DNA of 64,000 nt, from NCBI RefSeq assembly GCF_017309185.1, contig NZ_JAEKJZ010000001.1:2480001-2544000 (forward strand). Reading direction: 5' to 3'. The notes below the pieces were generated by a model. That model was given only the letters and a program-made list of their open reading frames with translations. It did no database searches and was not told where the DNA came from. A program made the translations under genes and the position numbers. Origin of the DNA: Roseibium aggregatum. Its GTDB lineage: Bacteria > Pseudomonadota > Alphaproteobacteria > Rhizobiales > Stappiaceae. Positions 34,808 to 43,621 of this stretch are shown here, one piece after another; the first letter of the stretch is position 1; each line of letters starts with the position of its first letter.

Positions 34808-35263
34808 GCTGCGGTCCATTGCTCCCCTCAACCGTTGTTTCACATTGGCCGGCTTGCTGGAACGTCTTACGGAGAATTCAAGGCAAGAGACCTGACCGAA
34901 GGAAGAGCGGCCAAACACCGGAGGGACGAAAGACATGAGGAAACAAAACGTTGGATCGTGCAACAAGCAATCGCGCCACGGCATCTTTGCAAAAATGGCC
35001 GGAAGACGCGACCGTATAAGGCCGTTTCTGTCGTTCACGTAAACTACCTTACAGACAGGGGTCTTCAGCCAAGTCATTTATTTAACGTGATTACAACTCG
35101 ACCTAAAAAAAGGAACGCGCGACAAAGTCTTAAATTGGCTGGCAGGATCGTAGACAAGGCGACTATCGCTAAAATTGCAAACACTACTTGATTAAAAAGA
35201 GTCAAAAGTGTAGCGTAAACCAAATTTTAATTACCGCAGAAGGCGGTGCGGAGAAATTTGACC
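34808..35263. other. Intergenic region before the VPLPA-CTERM gene
   Basis: About 450 bases, increasingly AT-rich toward the right. An open frame at 34835-35191 (118 codons) is basic, lacks a ribosome site and matches nothing I know; I do not call it. The last 100 bases probably hold the promoter of the secreted-protein gene. Confidence 0.5.
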
Positions 35264-36037
35264 ATGAAAAAAATATTTCTTGCCGCCGCACTGATGGTCG
35301 GCTTCGCCAGCCCGGCCGGTGCAGTCACTTTCCTGGACTTCACTTCCAGCTCGATCGATGTTGCGACACCGGGAGGTACGGTCGTCGGTACCGTTGAAGG
35401 CACCGGCTACACGATTTCCGGTTCCGGCGGTGACCTCATCAACGCCACGCACAAGACCGACAACGGCTGCGGCACCAGCTTCGCCTGTGACGAGATCAGT
35501 TCAACTGTGTCGTCAAAAAAGAAGAAGAAGCAGAAGCAAAAGAAAAAGAAATCACTGTTTGATGTCGGCTTCGGAGTAACCGGCGGCGGCAACAACAACG
35601 AAGTGGACGGGATCAATCAAAACGAGTTTGTTCAGGTTCAGTTCGATAGCGTTGTGAAGATACTCGCTTTCTCCGGAATGCTGACCTATGACGATGACGA
35701 CGGCACCACACCCGCCGTCGAACAGGTCATCCTGAAATATTCCTCGGATGGGGGAACCACCTGGAACACGGAAGTCGCAAACCCGTTGTATTCCAAACAT
35801 GATGACGGCTCCTTCGGCACCGTCGGTCTCGCCTTGCTGGAAGGTCTGGAAATTTATGCCAACGTGGTCCAGTTCCTGGCTGGCGGCGTATCGAAATATG
35901 ACGACGGCAATACCAACATCACGGCTGCCAGCCTTACCGTTGCAGCCGTGCCCCTTCCGGCGGCACTTCCGCTACTCCTGGCCGGCGTAGGCGGACTGGG
36001 TTTGGTTTCCCGCCGTAGGAACCGCGCGACGAGCTGA
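35264..36037 (+). CDS. VPLPA-CTERM sorting-signal secreted protein with poly-Lys insert
   Basis: A 257-residue exported protein. The N terminus MKKIFLAAALMVGFASPAGA is a clear signal peptide. The C terminus has the VPLPA-CTERM signal: VPLPAALPLLLAGVGGLGL then Arg-rich RRRNR, recognised by exosortase-type sorting enzymes. The body is Gly/Asp/Thr-rich and probably beta-sheet. A strongly basic run (SSKKKKKQKQKKKKS, about residues 84-98) interrupts it and is encoded by an A-rich, slippage-prone tract. GGAG about 12 bases upstream supports the ATG at 35264. No exosortase is in the window. Function unknown; perhaps a surface or biofilm protein. Confidence 0.85.
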   Translation: MKKIFLAAALMVGFASPAGAVTFLDFTSSSIDVATPGGTVVGTVEGTGYTISGSGGDLINATHKTDNGCGTSFACDEISSTVSSKKKKKQKQKKKKSLFDVGFGVTGGGNNNEVDGINQNEFVQVQFDSVVKILAFSGMLTYDDDDGTTPAVEQVILKYSSDGGTTWNTEVANPLYSKHDDGSFGTVGLALLEGLEIYANVVQFLAGGVSKYDDGNTNITAASLTVAAVPLPAALPLLLAGVGGLGLVSRRRNRATS

Positions 36038-36066
36038 TCTCCGGATTGCAGCTCCCTGAAACTGAC

Positions 36067-36087
36067 AGGCCGGGCAACGCCCGGCCT
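36067..36087. terminator. Bidirectional terminator between the VPLPA-CTERM gene and copA
   Basis: aggccgggc pairs perfectly with gcccggcct around an AAC loop, followed by TTTGTCGTTG. It lies between the convergent ends of the two genes. Confidence 0.8.
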
Positions 36088-36205
36088 TTGTCGTTGTGTT
36101 CACGTTGGAAAATCAGAGAAGCGCGCTCCACCCGGTTTTCTAGAAGGCAATGGACCAGGCCGAACAAACGGAATGACGGTAAACGTCTTTCGTCTGCCCC
36201 TCACC

Positions 36206-38713
36206 TCACTCCGCAAGCATCGCCGGCGCGTCCGCACTGACCGTACCCCGGGTTTCCGTCTCGTCCATGGCCGGGGCGATCCGGCGCAGGCGCAAGGCAT
36301 TGGTGAGAACGAAGACGGAAGACAGTGCCATGGCACCCGCGGCCAGAACCGGCGACAGCAGCACGCCGAACGCCGGATAAAGCACGCCCGCGGCAACGGG
36401 TATCAGAGCCGTGTTGTAGGCGAAGGCCCAAAAGAGGTTTTCGCGGATGTTGCGCATGGTGCGGCGGGAAACCTCGAAGGCGTTGACGACGCCCCGGAGA
36501 TCGCCAGACATCAGCACCACATCGGCGGATTCGATCGCCACATCCGTGCCGGTTCCAATCGCGATACCGACATCGGCATACGCCAGCGCGGGCGCGTCGT
36601 TGATACCGTCGCCGACAAAGGCAATGCGGCTCCCCTCGCCTTGCAGAGCCTTCAGCGCCGCGACCTTTCCATCGGGCAACACGCCCGCGATCACCGTGTC
36701 GATACCGGTTTCCGCGGCAATCGCCTCGGCGGTCTCACGCTTGTCTCCGGTGATCATCGCGACCTTCAGGCCCTGATCGTGCAGCGCTGCAATGGCAGCG
36801 CGGCTGGAAGGCTTGACCGGGTCGGCAACACCGATCAGGGCGGCAACCCTGCCGTCAACCGCCGCGTAGAGCACGGTACGCCCGCGCTTCGCCAGCTCCG
36901 TTTCCTTCTCGGCAAAAGCTTCTGTCGAAAGGCCTTCGCGTTCCATCAAGCGATCGGCGCCAACCAGAATCCGCAGTCCCTCCACTGTCCCGCCGACGCC
37001 GTGCCCCGTGACCGAGGTGAAGCCCTCCGCCTCAAGCCGCTCCACCCCTTCGTTGACGGCCGCTCGCGCGATGGCCTCGCCGACAGGATGTTCGGAAAGC
37101 ACCTCGACCGCCGCGATGCGCGACAAGACGAAATCGCGGTCGAAGCCATCGGCCAGAACCAGATCGGTGAGTTCCGGACGGCCTTGCGTCACCGTGCCGG
37201 TCTTGTCCAGCGCAACGGTGCCGGTTTCGGCCAGTTGCTGTAACGCGTCCCCCTTGCGGAACAAGACGCCCATTTCCGCGGCCCGTCCCGTCCCGACCAT
37301 GATGGATGTCGGCGTCGCCAGCCCCATGGCGCACGGGCAGGCGATGATCAGCACGGACACGCCCGCGACCAGGGCCAGCGTGAGCGCCGGGTCGGGCCCG
37401 GCAATCAGCCAAGCGAGGACAGTCAGAACGGCCGCCGTCATGACCGCCGGAACGAACCAAAGGGTAATGCGGTCCACCAGCCCCTGGATCGGAAGTTTCG
37501 CGCCCTGCGCCTCTTCGACCATGCGGATGATCTGCGACAACGTCGTATTGGCGCCGACGCGCGTCGCCTTGAAGCGGAACCCGCCCGCGCCATTGACCGT
37601 GCCGCCGGTGACCGCGCTTCCGGCCGACTTCACGACCGGGAGAGGTTCGCCCGTGATCATGCTCTCGTCGACATGAGACGATCCATCCATGACCTCGCCA
37701 TCGACGGCGATCCGCTCCCCCGGACGCACCACGACGATGTCGCCAAGGCCGAGAGAGTCAATGGGGACCTCGAGCGTTTCATTGTCGCGCAGAACCCGCG
37801 CCGTCTTGACCTGGAGACCCATGAGTTTGCGGATCGCCTCGCCCGTTCGCCCCTTGGCGCGTGCCTCCAGAAAGCGCCCCAGAAGGATCAGCACGACAAT
37901 GACCGCAGCCGCCTCGAAATAGACCGCGCGCACCCCGCTCGGAAGAAGCTCCGGCATAAAGGTTGCGACCACGGAATAAAGATAGGCAGCACCCGTTCCG
38001 ACAGCCACCAGGCTGTTCATGTCCGGGGCACCCTTCAATAATGCGGGTATACCCTTGAGGTAGAAGATGCGCCCCGGACCGGCGAGCACAATGGTCGTCA
38101 GAACGAATTGCAGAACCCAGCTTGCCTGCTGGCCGACGGTCGACGCGATCAGGTGATGAAGAGCTGGAATCGCGTGCCCTCCCATCTCGATCAGGAACAC
38201 AGGCAGCGCGAAGGCGCCCGCGACAAGCATCTTTCGCGAGAGATCGCGCGCTTCCTCTTCCTTGCGTTCGCTGCGGTCCTGCGTGGCGCCGGCCTCCGCC
38301 ACACTTGCCGGATACCCGGCGTCGGCACTCGCTTTCAAAAGGTCCTGGACCGTCGTCGCCCCTTCGGCATAGCTCACGCTGGCGGTCTCCGATGCCAGAT
38401 TGACGCTGACGCTCAAAACTCCGGGAACTGCGTTCAGCGCCTTGTCGACACGGCCGACGCAGGACGCGCAGGACATGGACTGGATGTTAAGGCTCACCGT
38501 CCGGCTCCTTGCCGGATAACCGAGTTGCTCCAGCTTCTCGACAGCCGCGGCAGTTCCGCCGGGCGCCGCCGTAAACTGCGCGCTCTCCGTTGCGAGGTTC
38601 ACCGAGACATCACCGATGCCGTCGACGGCGGCCAGGCCGCGCTCGACCCGACCGACACAGGACGCGCAAGACATTCCCTGCACGGACAGGGTAACTTTCG
38701 GTCGGGCGGACAT
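36206..38713 (-). CDS. copA: Copper-translocating P1B-type ATPase
   Basis: A Cu(I) exporter of 835 residues in the inner membrane. Two N-terminal metal-binding domains carry [15 protein letters not shown] and [15 protein letters not shown]. The membrane CPC motif is [14 protein letters not shown], the phosphorylation site is DKTGTVTQG, and the hinge is [11 protein letters not shown]. The C-terminal tail is short. It diverges from the small chaperone gene copZ across a 151-base control region with MerR/CueR-type promoter elements on both strands. This is a standard copper-detoxification unit. Confidence 0.97.
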   Translation of the reverse strand: MSARPKVTLSVQGMSCASCVGRVERGLAAVDGIGDVSVNLATESAQFTAAPGGTAAAVEKLEQLGYPARSRTVSLNIQSMSCASCVGRVDKALNAVPGVLSVSVNLASETASVSYAEGATTVQDLLKASADAGYPASVAEAGATQDRSERKEEEARDLSRKMLVAGAFALPVFLIEMGGHAIPALHHLIASTVGQQASWVLQFVLTTIVLAGPGRIFYLKGIPALLKGAPDMNSLVAVGTGAAYLYSVVATFMPELLPSGVRAVYFEAAAVIVVLILLGRFLEARAKGRTGEAIRKLMGLQVKTARVLRDNETLEVPIDSLGLGDIVVVRPGERIAVDGEVMDGSSHVDESMITGEPLPVVKSAGSAVTGGTVNGAGGFRFKATRVGANTTLSQIIRMVEEAQGAKLPIQGLVDRITLWFVPAVMTAAVLTVLAWLIAGPDPALTLALVAGVSVLIIACPCAMGLATPTSIMVGTGRAAEMGVLFRKGDALQQLAETGTVALDKTGTVTQGRPELTDLVLADGFDRDFVLSRIAAVEVLSEHPVGEAIARAAVNEGVERLEAEGFTSVTGHGVGGTVEGLRILVGADRLMEREGLSTEAFAEKETELAKRGRTVLYAAVDGRVAALIGVADPVKPSSRAAIAALHDQGLKVAMITGDKRETAEAIAAETGIDTVIAGVLPDGKVAALKALQGEGSRIAFVGDGINDAPALAYADVGIAIGTGTDVAIESADVVLMSGDLRGVVNAFEVSRRTMRNIRENLFWAFAYNTALIPVAAGVLYPAFGVLLSPVLAAGAMALSSVFVLTNALRLRRIAPAMDETETRGTVSADAPAMLAE

Positions 38714-38747
38714 GAGAGAACTCCAGCAGGGGCAAAACGATTGCCTC

Positions 38748-38778
38748 CAGATGGCGCTTCCAGTGACTGGAAGGTCAA
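38748..38778 (-). promoter_or_regulatory. CueR-type promoter of copA
   Basis: On the minus strand: TTGACC (38778-38773), a 19-base spacer holding the dyad TTCCAGT-CACTGGAA, and a weak -10 CATCTG (38753-38748). The 19-base spacer with a CCTTCCAG...CTGGAAG dyad is the hallmark of promoters activated by CueR, a MerR-family copper sensor. No cueR gene is in the window. Confidence 0.75.
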
Positions 38779-38805
38779 GTCCTCGCGAAGATTAAATTTT
38801 TTCTC

Positions 38806-38836
38806 TTGACCCTCCCGCGACTGGAACCGGAACAAT
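38806..38836 (+). promoter_or_regulatory. CueR-type promoter of copZ
   Basis: TTGACC (38806-38811), a 19-base spacer ctcccgcgactggaaccgg with a degenerate CTGGAA dyad, then AACAAT (38831-38836). The long spacer again fits a MerR-family activator. It is weaker than the copA copy. Confidence 0.6.
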
Positions 38837-38864
38837 CCGTCCTCGTCAATCACAGGAGACGACA

Positions 38865-39059
38865 ATGAAGTTCAGCGTTCCGGACATGAGCTGCAATCAC
38901 TGCAAGGCGGCGATCGATAATGCGGTCAAGGAGATCGACGGAGCCGCGTCGCTTGAGTTCGATCTGGAAAACAGGACGGTAGCCATCGACAGCACCCGCT
39001 CCACGGAGGAAATCGCAGCGGTCCTGAAGGAGGCCGGATACGATTCGAAGCCGGTGTAA
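38865..39059 (+). CDS. copZ: CopZ-like heavy-metal-associated copper chaperone
   Basis: A 64-residue single HMA domain with the metal-binding loop DMSCNHCKAAID (Cys-x-x-Cys) and the ferredoxin-like fold pattern ending in EAGYDSKPV. Such proteins carry Cu(I) to the CopA ATPase, encoded divergently. GGAGACGACA precedes the ATG. The DMSCNHC form is typical of CopZ-type proteins. Confidence 0.92.
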   Translation: MKFSVPDMSCNHCKAAIDNAVKEIDGAASLEFDLENRTVAIDSTRSTEEIAAVLKEAGYDSKPV

Positions 39060-39102
39060 CCACGTTCGAAGGCTTGCCGGGGGCCAGTTTCGAGAAAATT
39101 GT

Positions 39103-39330
39103 TCAACCGGTTTTGACGTAGATCCGGCCGCCGGCATTCTTTTGGCCTGTATCGCGCACGTCCGGAAAGGTCGCATTCCGCACCATGCGCAAAAAGACAT
39201 TCCCGAGTTTCACCCGGTCGCCGATGGAAAGGTCCTCCCAGTCCGGTCCGTAGATCTCACGGAAATGGAAAGTCCCGGGTGAACGATGCGCCAGCGTTTC
39301 CGCAAACCGGTTCTTCAATTCAGGCCTCAT
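39103..39330 (-). CDS. Small DUF1413-like protein
   Basis: A 75-residue protein. The frame stays open to 40098, but that extension is the antisense of another gene; the ATG at 39330 has GGAG eight bases upstream. The sequence PGTFHFREIYGPDWEDLSIG followed by RVKLGNVFLRMVRN matches the general pattern of DUF1413 proteins (a turn, conserved Trp, then LG..F). Function is unknown. It is convergent with copZ and divergent from the Tat-signal gene. Confidence 0.65.
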   Translation of the reverse strand: MRPELKNRFAETLAHRSPGTFHFREIYGPDWEDLSIGDRVKLGNVFLRMVRNATFPDVRDTGQKNAGGRIYVKTG

Positions 39331-39504
39331 CTCAACTCCATGCGTGCTTTGGTGCGAAATGCCGATCGCCTCCCGGATCACAAAATTGTGCGCGGACACA
39401 ACGTATCCTGATCGTGAAGGGAAACTATACTGTTTACTAGGCGCGGTGAGCCTGGGTTCACGCCGCTCTCCGCCACACAATCTCCGGGAAAAGGCGACAC
39501 CAAC

Positions 39505-39999
39505 ATGAGCTCCTTCCTGTTTACCCGCCGCAGCTTTCTGACAACCGCCGGCATGACCGGCATGACCCTGGCTCAGGGACCGGTGGGCCTGAGCCTGCCT
39601 GCACAGGCCAATGGCCTCGCCCCGACACGCACCATGCGCGGCGGCAGCAACAATTACCGGCCCAACGCGCCTCTGGTCGACCGACTCGGCTCCGGCTTCT
39701 GGGTGACCGGAACGGTGCGAAGGGCTGGAGACGGTGCGCCCCTTTCGGGAGTGCGAATTCAGATCTGGGCCGCGACGATTCTGGGTGGAGAACGCGAGCC
39801 GCGCAATCACGGCAGCGTGCTGACGGCCGCAGATGGCAGCTTCCGGCTGGAGACAGAGCAGATCGTGCCGAATTTCGGCCAGCCCCACGCCCACCTCGCC
39901 TATGACGACGGTGCATTCGAGACCGTGTTTCTCCGCCCCGTGATGCCGAGCGCGCGCGACACTTCGGTCAATGCAGATTTCGTCCTGGCGCCTGCCTGA
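39505..39999 (+). CDS. Tat-exported intradiol-dioxygenase-fold protein
   Basis: A 164-residue protein with a twin-arginine signal (TRRSFLTTAGMTGMT) and a domain resembling the beta-sandwich of intradiol ring-cleavage dioxygenases: GVRIQIWAA, GSVLTAADGSFRLETE and GQPHAHLAY, where HxH matches the two iron-binding His residues. The two iron-binding Tyr residues of true dioxygenases are not visible, and the chain is short, so catalysis is doubtful. It lies 16 bases before a ferric-reductase-like membrane protein gene; an exported redox or metal-binding pair is possible. Confidence 0.75.
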   Translation: MSSFLFTRRSFLTTAGMTGMTLAQGPVGLSLPAQANGLAPTRTMRGGSNNYRPNAPLVDRLGSGFWVTGTVRRAGDGAPLSGVRIQIWAATILGGEREPRNHGSVLTAADGSFRLETEQIVPNFGQPHAHLAYDDGAFETVFLRPVMPSARDTSVNADFVLAPA

Positions 40000-40015
40000 G
40001 ACTACGCCGACCGGG

Positions 40016-40663
40016 ATGCTCACCTCGAAACGGCGGATGACGCACCTCATCATTGTCTGGGCCGGCGTTGCGGCCATGATGACCGTTCCGGTCATCATGG
40101 CTACGGCAAGCCCCTATCTCGCATATCGAAACACGGCTTACATCTTCGGTGGTTTCGCCGGAATTTTCGGTCTGGCCTTCTTTTTTATCCAGCCCCTGCT
40201 GGCGGCAGGATTTCTGCCCGGCCCCGGTGTTCTAAAGCAGCGCCGATGGCACCGGTTTGTCGGCACCGCGATCGTCGCTTGCGTCCTGTTGCATCTCGCC
40301 GGCCTTTACCTCACCAGCGCCGCGGACACGCTGGACGCCCTTCTGCTTGTCGCACCGACACCGTTCTCGGTCTACGGCGTGATCGCCTTGTGGGGAATTC
40401 TGCTTACCACCCTTCTTGTCATGTTCCGGCGCCGGTGGGGCCTGCGCTATTCCGCATGGCGGCTTGTTCACAACGGGCTCGCCCTGGTCGTCGTGGTCGC
40501 GACCGTCATCCATGCCCTTCTCATCCAGGGGGCGATGGAAGGCTTTACAAAATGGATCCTCTGTCTGGCTGCTCTCGCGTCAACGGCTGGAACGCTGCTG
40601 GTTTACTGGGGAAAGCCGCTCTTCTCCCGCAAGACCGCAGGACATTCGACCGACGATAGCTGA
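40016..40663 (+). CDS. Ferric-reductase-like transmembrane protein
   Basis: A 215-residue membrane protein with six hydrophobic segments and a ferric reductase-like (cytochrome b type) arrangement of His: RRWHRFVGTAIVACVLLHLAG and SAWRLVHNGLALVVVVATVIHALL place four His in two helices, suited to two haems b. The ATG at 40016 is chosen because an earlier one (39971) lies inside the upstream gene. It probably moves electrons across the inner membrane, perhaps to the Tat-exported neighbour. Partner and substrate are unknown. Confidence 0.8.
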   Translation: MLTSKRRMTHLIIVWAGVAAMMTVPVIMATASPYLAYRNTAYIFGGFAGIFGLAFFFIQPLLAAGFLPGPGVLKQRRWHRFVGTAIVACVLLHLAGLYLTSAADTLDALLLVAPTPFSVYGVIALWGILLTTLLVMFRRRWGLRYSAWRLVHNGLALVVVVATVIHALLIQGAMEGFTKWILCLAALASTAGTLLVYWGKPLFSRKTAGHSTDDS

Positions 40664-40684
40664 GGGTCAATGGACAGCACGCCG

Positions 40685-40709
40685 GCAGCCCCTCCGGTGG
40701 AGGGGCTGC
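40685..40709. terminator. Bidirectional terminator hairpin
   Basis: gcagcccctcc pairs perfectly with ggaggggctgc around GGT. It separates the convergent ferric-reductase-like (+) and SnoaL-like (-) genes. T-tracts are absent or weak. Confidence 0.65.
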
Positions 40710-40716
40710 GGACGCG

Positions 40717-41151
40717 TCATTCGGAAATGGCCAGCACGTGATACATGTCCCGGTGAATGAACCATTCGCCATTCACGTTTTTCCAGACATGAATGGACCG
40801 CCCGGCGATCGACTGGGCTTTGAACTTGACCCGGGTTTCGCCAATCTCGACCGCGGAACCGGGACCCGCCTGATCGATCTCTATCACCTGATAGATGAGC
40901 GCCTCGACGCCATTCTGAAACGCTTGCGCATAGTGGTTTGCAATCGCCTGACGTCCGACCAGCGCCTTGCTCCGCGGCGGCAGCAGAGCGGCCTTGTCCG
41001 TGTAGAAGGTCGATACGGCTGCGGCGTCCTGCGCGTTATAGGCCTTCACGAACGCTGCCATTCTCTTGACGATAGGATTGTCCTGAGCCTGTGCCGGTTG
41101 AAAAACGGCCAAAGCAAAAAGGCTTATGAAAAAGAAACGAAGAAAGGTCAA
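40717..41151 (-). CDS. Secreted SnoaL/DUF4440-like protein
   Basis: About 144 residues: a signal peptide (LRFFFISLFALAVFQPAQAQ) and an NTF2-like domain (VKAYNAQDAAAVSTFYTDKAALLPP, VWKNVNGEWFIHRDMYH), as in DUF4440/SnoaL-like proteins that often lack a known function. The frame is open to 41217, but a TTG at 41151 follows AGAGGA at suitable spacing and gives a proper signal peptide, so I favour it. Periplasmic location is likely. Confidence 0.75.
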   Translation of the reverse strand: MTFLRFFFISLFALAVFQPAQAQDNPIVKRMAAFVKAYNAQDAAAVSTFYTDKAALLPPRSKALVGRQAIANHYAQAFQNGVEALIYQVIEIDQAGPGSAVEIGETRVKFKAQSIAGRSIHVWKNVNGEWFIHRDMYHVLAISE

Positions 41152-41416
41152 ATCGGTATCCTCTGACGGTGCGTGGACGGAAACCGCGGCCCTGGCCGAC
41201 AACATTCTGTTACGCAACCGCTACTTTTTGAAACGCATTGATTCAACGGCGTCAAACGCCAACGACATTCCCCTCCCAATGTCTTCGTTGCAAGCCGGTC
41301 GTCCGCCGGACTTCACCCGGCACGCCCCCCCCCTGCGCCGGATGAAAGGTCCCATTCCCGGGCTCCAGCAACTGGTGGAGGACCGGCCTTGCGAAAACAC
41401 TGAAGGAGACTGTTCG

Positions 41417-41719
41417 ATGAAACGCATTTTGTCCACCTCGATTCTCGCCGCCACCCTCTCCCTCGCGCTGGCAGCCGATGCCAGTGCCTGGACACGCAAC
41501 ACCACCCGTTCCGGACCGGCCGGGACGGCTACCTTCAGCGCCACGGGGAGCTGCGCCAACGGCGTCTGCAATCGATCCGCGACGCGCACCACTCCATACG
41601 GGAATCAGATCCAGACCCAGAACAGCACCGTCTGCGCGAACGGCACCTGCACACGGTCGTCCACCAGTTCCGGCTCCTATGGCGGATCGATCAACCGCCA
41701 GACCACCATCTCCCGCTAA
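41417..41719 (+). CDS. Small secreted Ser/Thr-rich protein with CANGxC repeats
   Basis: A 100-residue exported protein: signal peptide MKRILSTSILAATLSLALA with AADASA before cleavage, then a body rich in Thr, Ser, Gly and Asn. Two related units, GSCANGVCNRSATRTTPYGN and TVCANGTCTRSSTSSGSYGG, each with a Cys pair, form an internal repeat. GAAGGAG lies upstream of the ATG at 41417. I do not know the family; similar short proteins are common in Hyphomicrobiales. It may bind metal or form disulfides in the periplasm. Confidence 0.75.
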   Translation: MKRILSTSILAATLSLALAADASAWTRNTTRSGPAGTATFSATGSCANGVCNRSATRTTPYGNQIQTQNSTVCANGTCTRSSTSSGSYGGSINRQTTISR

Positions 41720-41735
41720 CAGGGTCTGACTGTCT

Positions 41736-41770
41736 GGAAGACCTGACCGGCTCAGACCGCCAGGTCTTCC
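41736..41770 (+). terminator. Terminator-like hairpin after the CANGxC protein gene
   Basis: ggaagacctg (41736-41745) pairs perfectly with caggtcttcc (41761-41770), 15-base loop, no T-tract. Confidence 0.5.
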
Positions 41771-41823
41771 CGCACCGCTGTTTGCGCATTGAAAATTCAC
41801 ACGAGGTTCGGGAGGTCCCAGCG

Positions 41824-42765
41824 ATGGACCCGACACTTTTCTTCTCGCCCGAAGCCCCTCTTCGCTATGTGATGCCGGTTATCGCGATCAGCCTGATCGC
41901 ACTGGAATTCGGAGTGAGCCGGCTTGCCCGGCACGACCACGCAACCTACGACCTGGCCGAAAGCGCGACGTCGCTCGTCATTGCCGTCGGCAACAAGATC
42001 GTCAAGGGACTGGAAGCGGGTCTCGTCGCCATCCCCTTCGTGCTGGCCTATCAGCATCGTCTGTTCGACTTTCCCGCCACTGCCCCCCTTGCCATTGCCG
42101 CGCTCTTCCTGGCGACGGAATTCCTTTACTACTGGTTTCACCGGGCGTCGCATCGGATACGATGGATGTGGGCGACCCACAGCGTGCATCACTCGGCGAC
42201 GCACTTCAATCTGACGGCTGCGATCCGCCTGGGCTGGACCGGCCAGATCTCGGGCAACTTCCTGTTCTTTCTGGTGCTGCCGCTGATCGGCTTCCATCCT
42301 TTTTCCGTAGTCGGCATGCTCGGCCTCAACCTCGCCTACCAGTTCTTCGTCCACACGGAAGCCGTGCCTCGTCTGGGGCCGCTGGAGTGGGTGTTGAACA
42401 CACCGGCCCACCACAGGGTCCATCATGCCTCCAATGCCTCCTGCCTCGACAAGAACTATGGCGGCATCCTGATCGTTTTCGACCGGCTGTTCGGCACCTT
42501 CGCGGAAGCGCCGGTCGAAGAGCGTCTGCGTTACGGACTGGCCGGTAAAGACCCGGATCTCAATCCGGTTCGGATCAACTTTTCCGAATGGATCGCCATG
42601 GCCAAGGACTTCAGGTCGGCCGCGACATGGCGCGACAGGATTTTGTCGTTGTTCGGTCCACCGGGCATTTCCATCGCCAAGCGCGGCGGAAACGCGCCTC
42701 GCCGGGATGAAATGCTCCCGCCTCCCTCTCCCTCAGAACCGCAACCAAAAGGAAATTCACTATGA
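41824..42765 (+). CDS. Sterol desaturase/fatty acid hydroxylase superfamily membrane protein
   Basis: A 313-residue integral membrane di-iron protein. The His clusters of the superfamily are present: WFHRASHRIRWMWATHSVHHS and PAHHRVHHASN. They bind two irons that hydroxylate or desaturate lipids with O2. Three to four membrane segments surround them. The ATG at 41824 has GGGAGG about nine bases upstream; an earlier ATG at 41782 lacks one. The lipid substrate is not evident. The stop overlaps the start of the next small secreted-protein gene. Confidence 0.9.
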   Translation: MDPTLFFSPEAPLRYVMPVIAISLIALEFGVSRLARHDHATYDLAESATSLVIAVGNKIVKGLEAGLVAIPFVLAYQHRLFDFPATAPLAIAALFLATEFLYYWFHRASHRIRWMWATHSVHHSATHFNLTAAIRLGWTGQISGNFLFFLVLPLIGFHPFSVVGMLGLNLAYQFFVHTEAVPRLGPLEWVLNTPAHHRVHHASNASCLDKNYGGILIVFDRLFGTFAEAPVEERLRYGLAGKDPDLNPVRINFSEWIAMAKDFRSAATWRDRILSLFGPPGISIAKRGGNAPRRDEMLPPPSPSEPQPKGNSL

Positions 42766-43049
42766 CGATGCAGATCCGGAAACGGCTACTTGGAATTCTG
42801 CTTGCGGCAAGCTGCGCGAGTGCCGTGAGCGCTCCCCTCGCCCTGGCACAGACGACAATCACGCCGGAAATGAAGGCCAAGGCCCGGCAAACCATGTCGG
42901 TCTGCCGCGCCGACTACCAGAAATTCTGTGCAAACGTCCCGAGAGGTAACGGCCGCATTCTGTCCTGCCTGAACGCCAACATGAACCAGCTCCAGCAGGC
43001 CTGTGCCGCCGCTCTCCAAGAGCTGCCGCCTCCGCCGGGAACGAACTAG
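42762..43049 (+). CDS. Small secreted cysteine-rich (GLG1-repeat-like) protein
   Basis: A 95-residue exported protein with a signal peptide ending near LALAQ. The mature part has four Cys in the pattern of Cys-rich GLG1-type repeats: VCRADYQKFCANVPRGNGRILSC is split here as CRADYQKFC, then SCLNANMNQLQQAC. Similar small periplasmic proteins are widespread in alphaproteobacteria and have no settled role. AAAGGA precedes the ATG, which overlaps the stop of the hydroxylase gene. Confidence 0.8.
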   Translation: MTMQIRKRLLGILLAASCASAVSAPLALAQTTITPEMKAKARQTMSVCRADYQKFCANVPRGNGRILSCLNANMNQLQQACAAALQELPPPPGTN

Positions 43050-43114
43050 CTTCATCGACGGCGCAATGCCCGAAAAGCCTTGAGGAGACCGGCCGTTAAG
43101 GCCTGTCAAAACAG

Positions 43115-43151
43115 ACAAGGGCGCAAGCTCCACCGGAGCTTGTGCCTTTGT
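43115..43151 (+). terminator. Intrinsic terminator after the GLG1-like gene
   Basis: acaagggcgcaagctcc (43115-43131) pairs with ggagcttgtgcctttgt (43135-43151) over 17 positions with two G-U wobbles, three-base loop, followed by TTC. The A-rich left flank and T-rich right flank allow action in both directions against the converging Rap1a-like gene. Confidence 0.8.
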
Positions 43152-43171
43152 TTCATTCGGCCGCCAGAAGT

Positions 43172-43558
43172 TCACTTTTTGCAGGGAAAGTCCTGCTTCA
43201 GTGTTTCCATCAGCGCCTCGGCCGCCATCATGGCCTTGCGTTTGGTGAAGGCGCCATGGACCCAACGCATGAATGCCCAGCGAACCTCGTCAGGGGTATT
43301 TTGCGCGGGCAGACAGATATCGGTTCCCTCACCAACGGCGCCGGTTGCTTCCAGCGCATCGATGTAGCCGATGATGTACTGCTCGCATTCGATTTCAGCC
43401 GCCTGGCCCCAACGGGCGTCATTGTCGGCTTCCTGACAGGGCGAGAGAAGCTCTCCGGCGGTGTAGTTGGAGTGAATGAGCAGCACCGAACCGGGCGCTG
43501 CGGCGGCGGGAACGGCCAGAAGGCCGGACAGTATGAGGAAAATTAGGCTGAAACGCAT
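43172..43558 (-). CDS. Rap1a/Tai-family secreted protein
   Basis: A 128-residue exported protein: signal peptide MRFSLIFLILSGLLAVPAAA, then a small helical domain with Cys in CQEADN, IECEQYIIGYIDALEA and DICLPAQNTPDEV, the pattern of the Rap1a/Tai immunity-protein family. Named members protect against type VI effectors, but many homologues stand alone with unknown roles. GGGGAG upstream supports the ATG at 43558. No effector or type VI gene is nearby, so an immunity role is unproven. It lies downstream of the 12-haem cytochrome gene. Confidence 0.75.
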   Translation of the reverse strand: MRFSLIFLILSGLLAVPAAAAPGSVLLIHSNYTAGELLSPCQEADNDARWGQAAEIECEQYIIGYIDALEATGAVGEGTDICLPAQNTPDEVRWAFMRWVHGAFTKRKAMMAAEALMETLKQDFPCKK

Positions 43559-43587
43559 CGGTTTGCTCCCCAAGGATTAGCCAGAGG

Positions 43588-43615
43588 CATCCCCCGCTGC
43601 GAGAGCGGGGGATGC
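43588..43615 (-). terminator. Hairpin between the multihaem cytochrome and Rap1a-like genes
   Basis: gcatcccccgct (43588-43599) pairs perfectly with agcgggggatgc (43604-43615) around GCGA. It begins 7 bases after the cytochrome stop on the minus strand. There is no T-tract, so it may stabilise the upstream message or terminate weakly. Confidence 0.6.
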
Positions 43616-43621
43616 TGCGCG

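Noticed and set aside
34835-35191. 118-codon open frame before the VPLPA-CTERM gene
   Set aside because: No ribosome site, no family pattern, and base composition drifts to AT-rich within it; kept only as a remark.
39331-40098. N-terminal extension of the DUF1413-like frame
   Set aside because: Antisense to the Tat-signal protein and its neighbour; a ribosome site marks the ATG at 39330.
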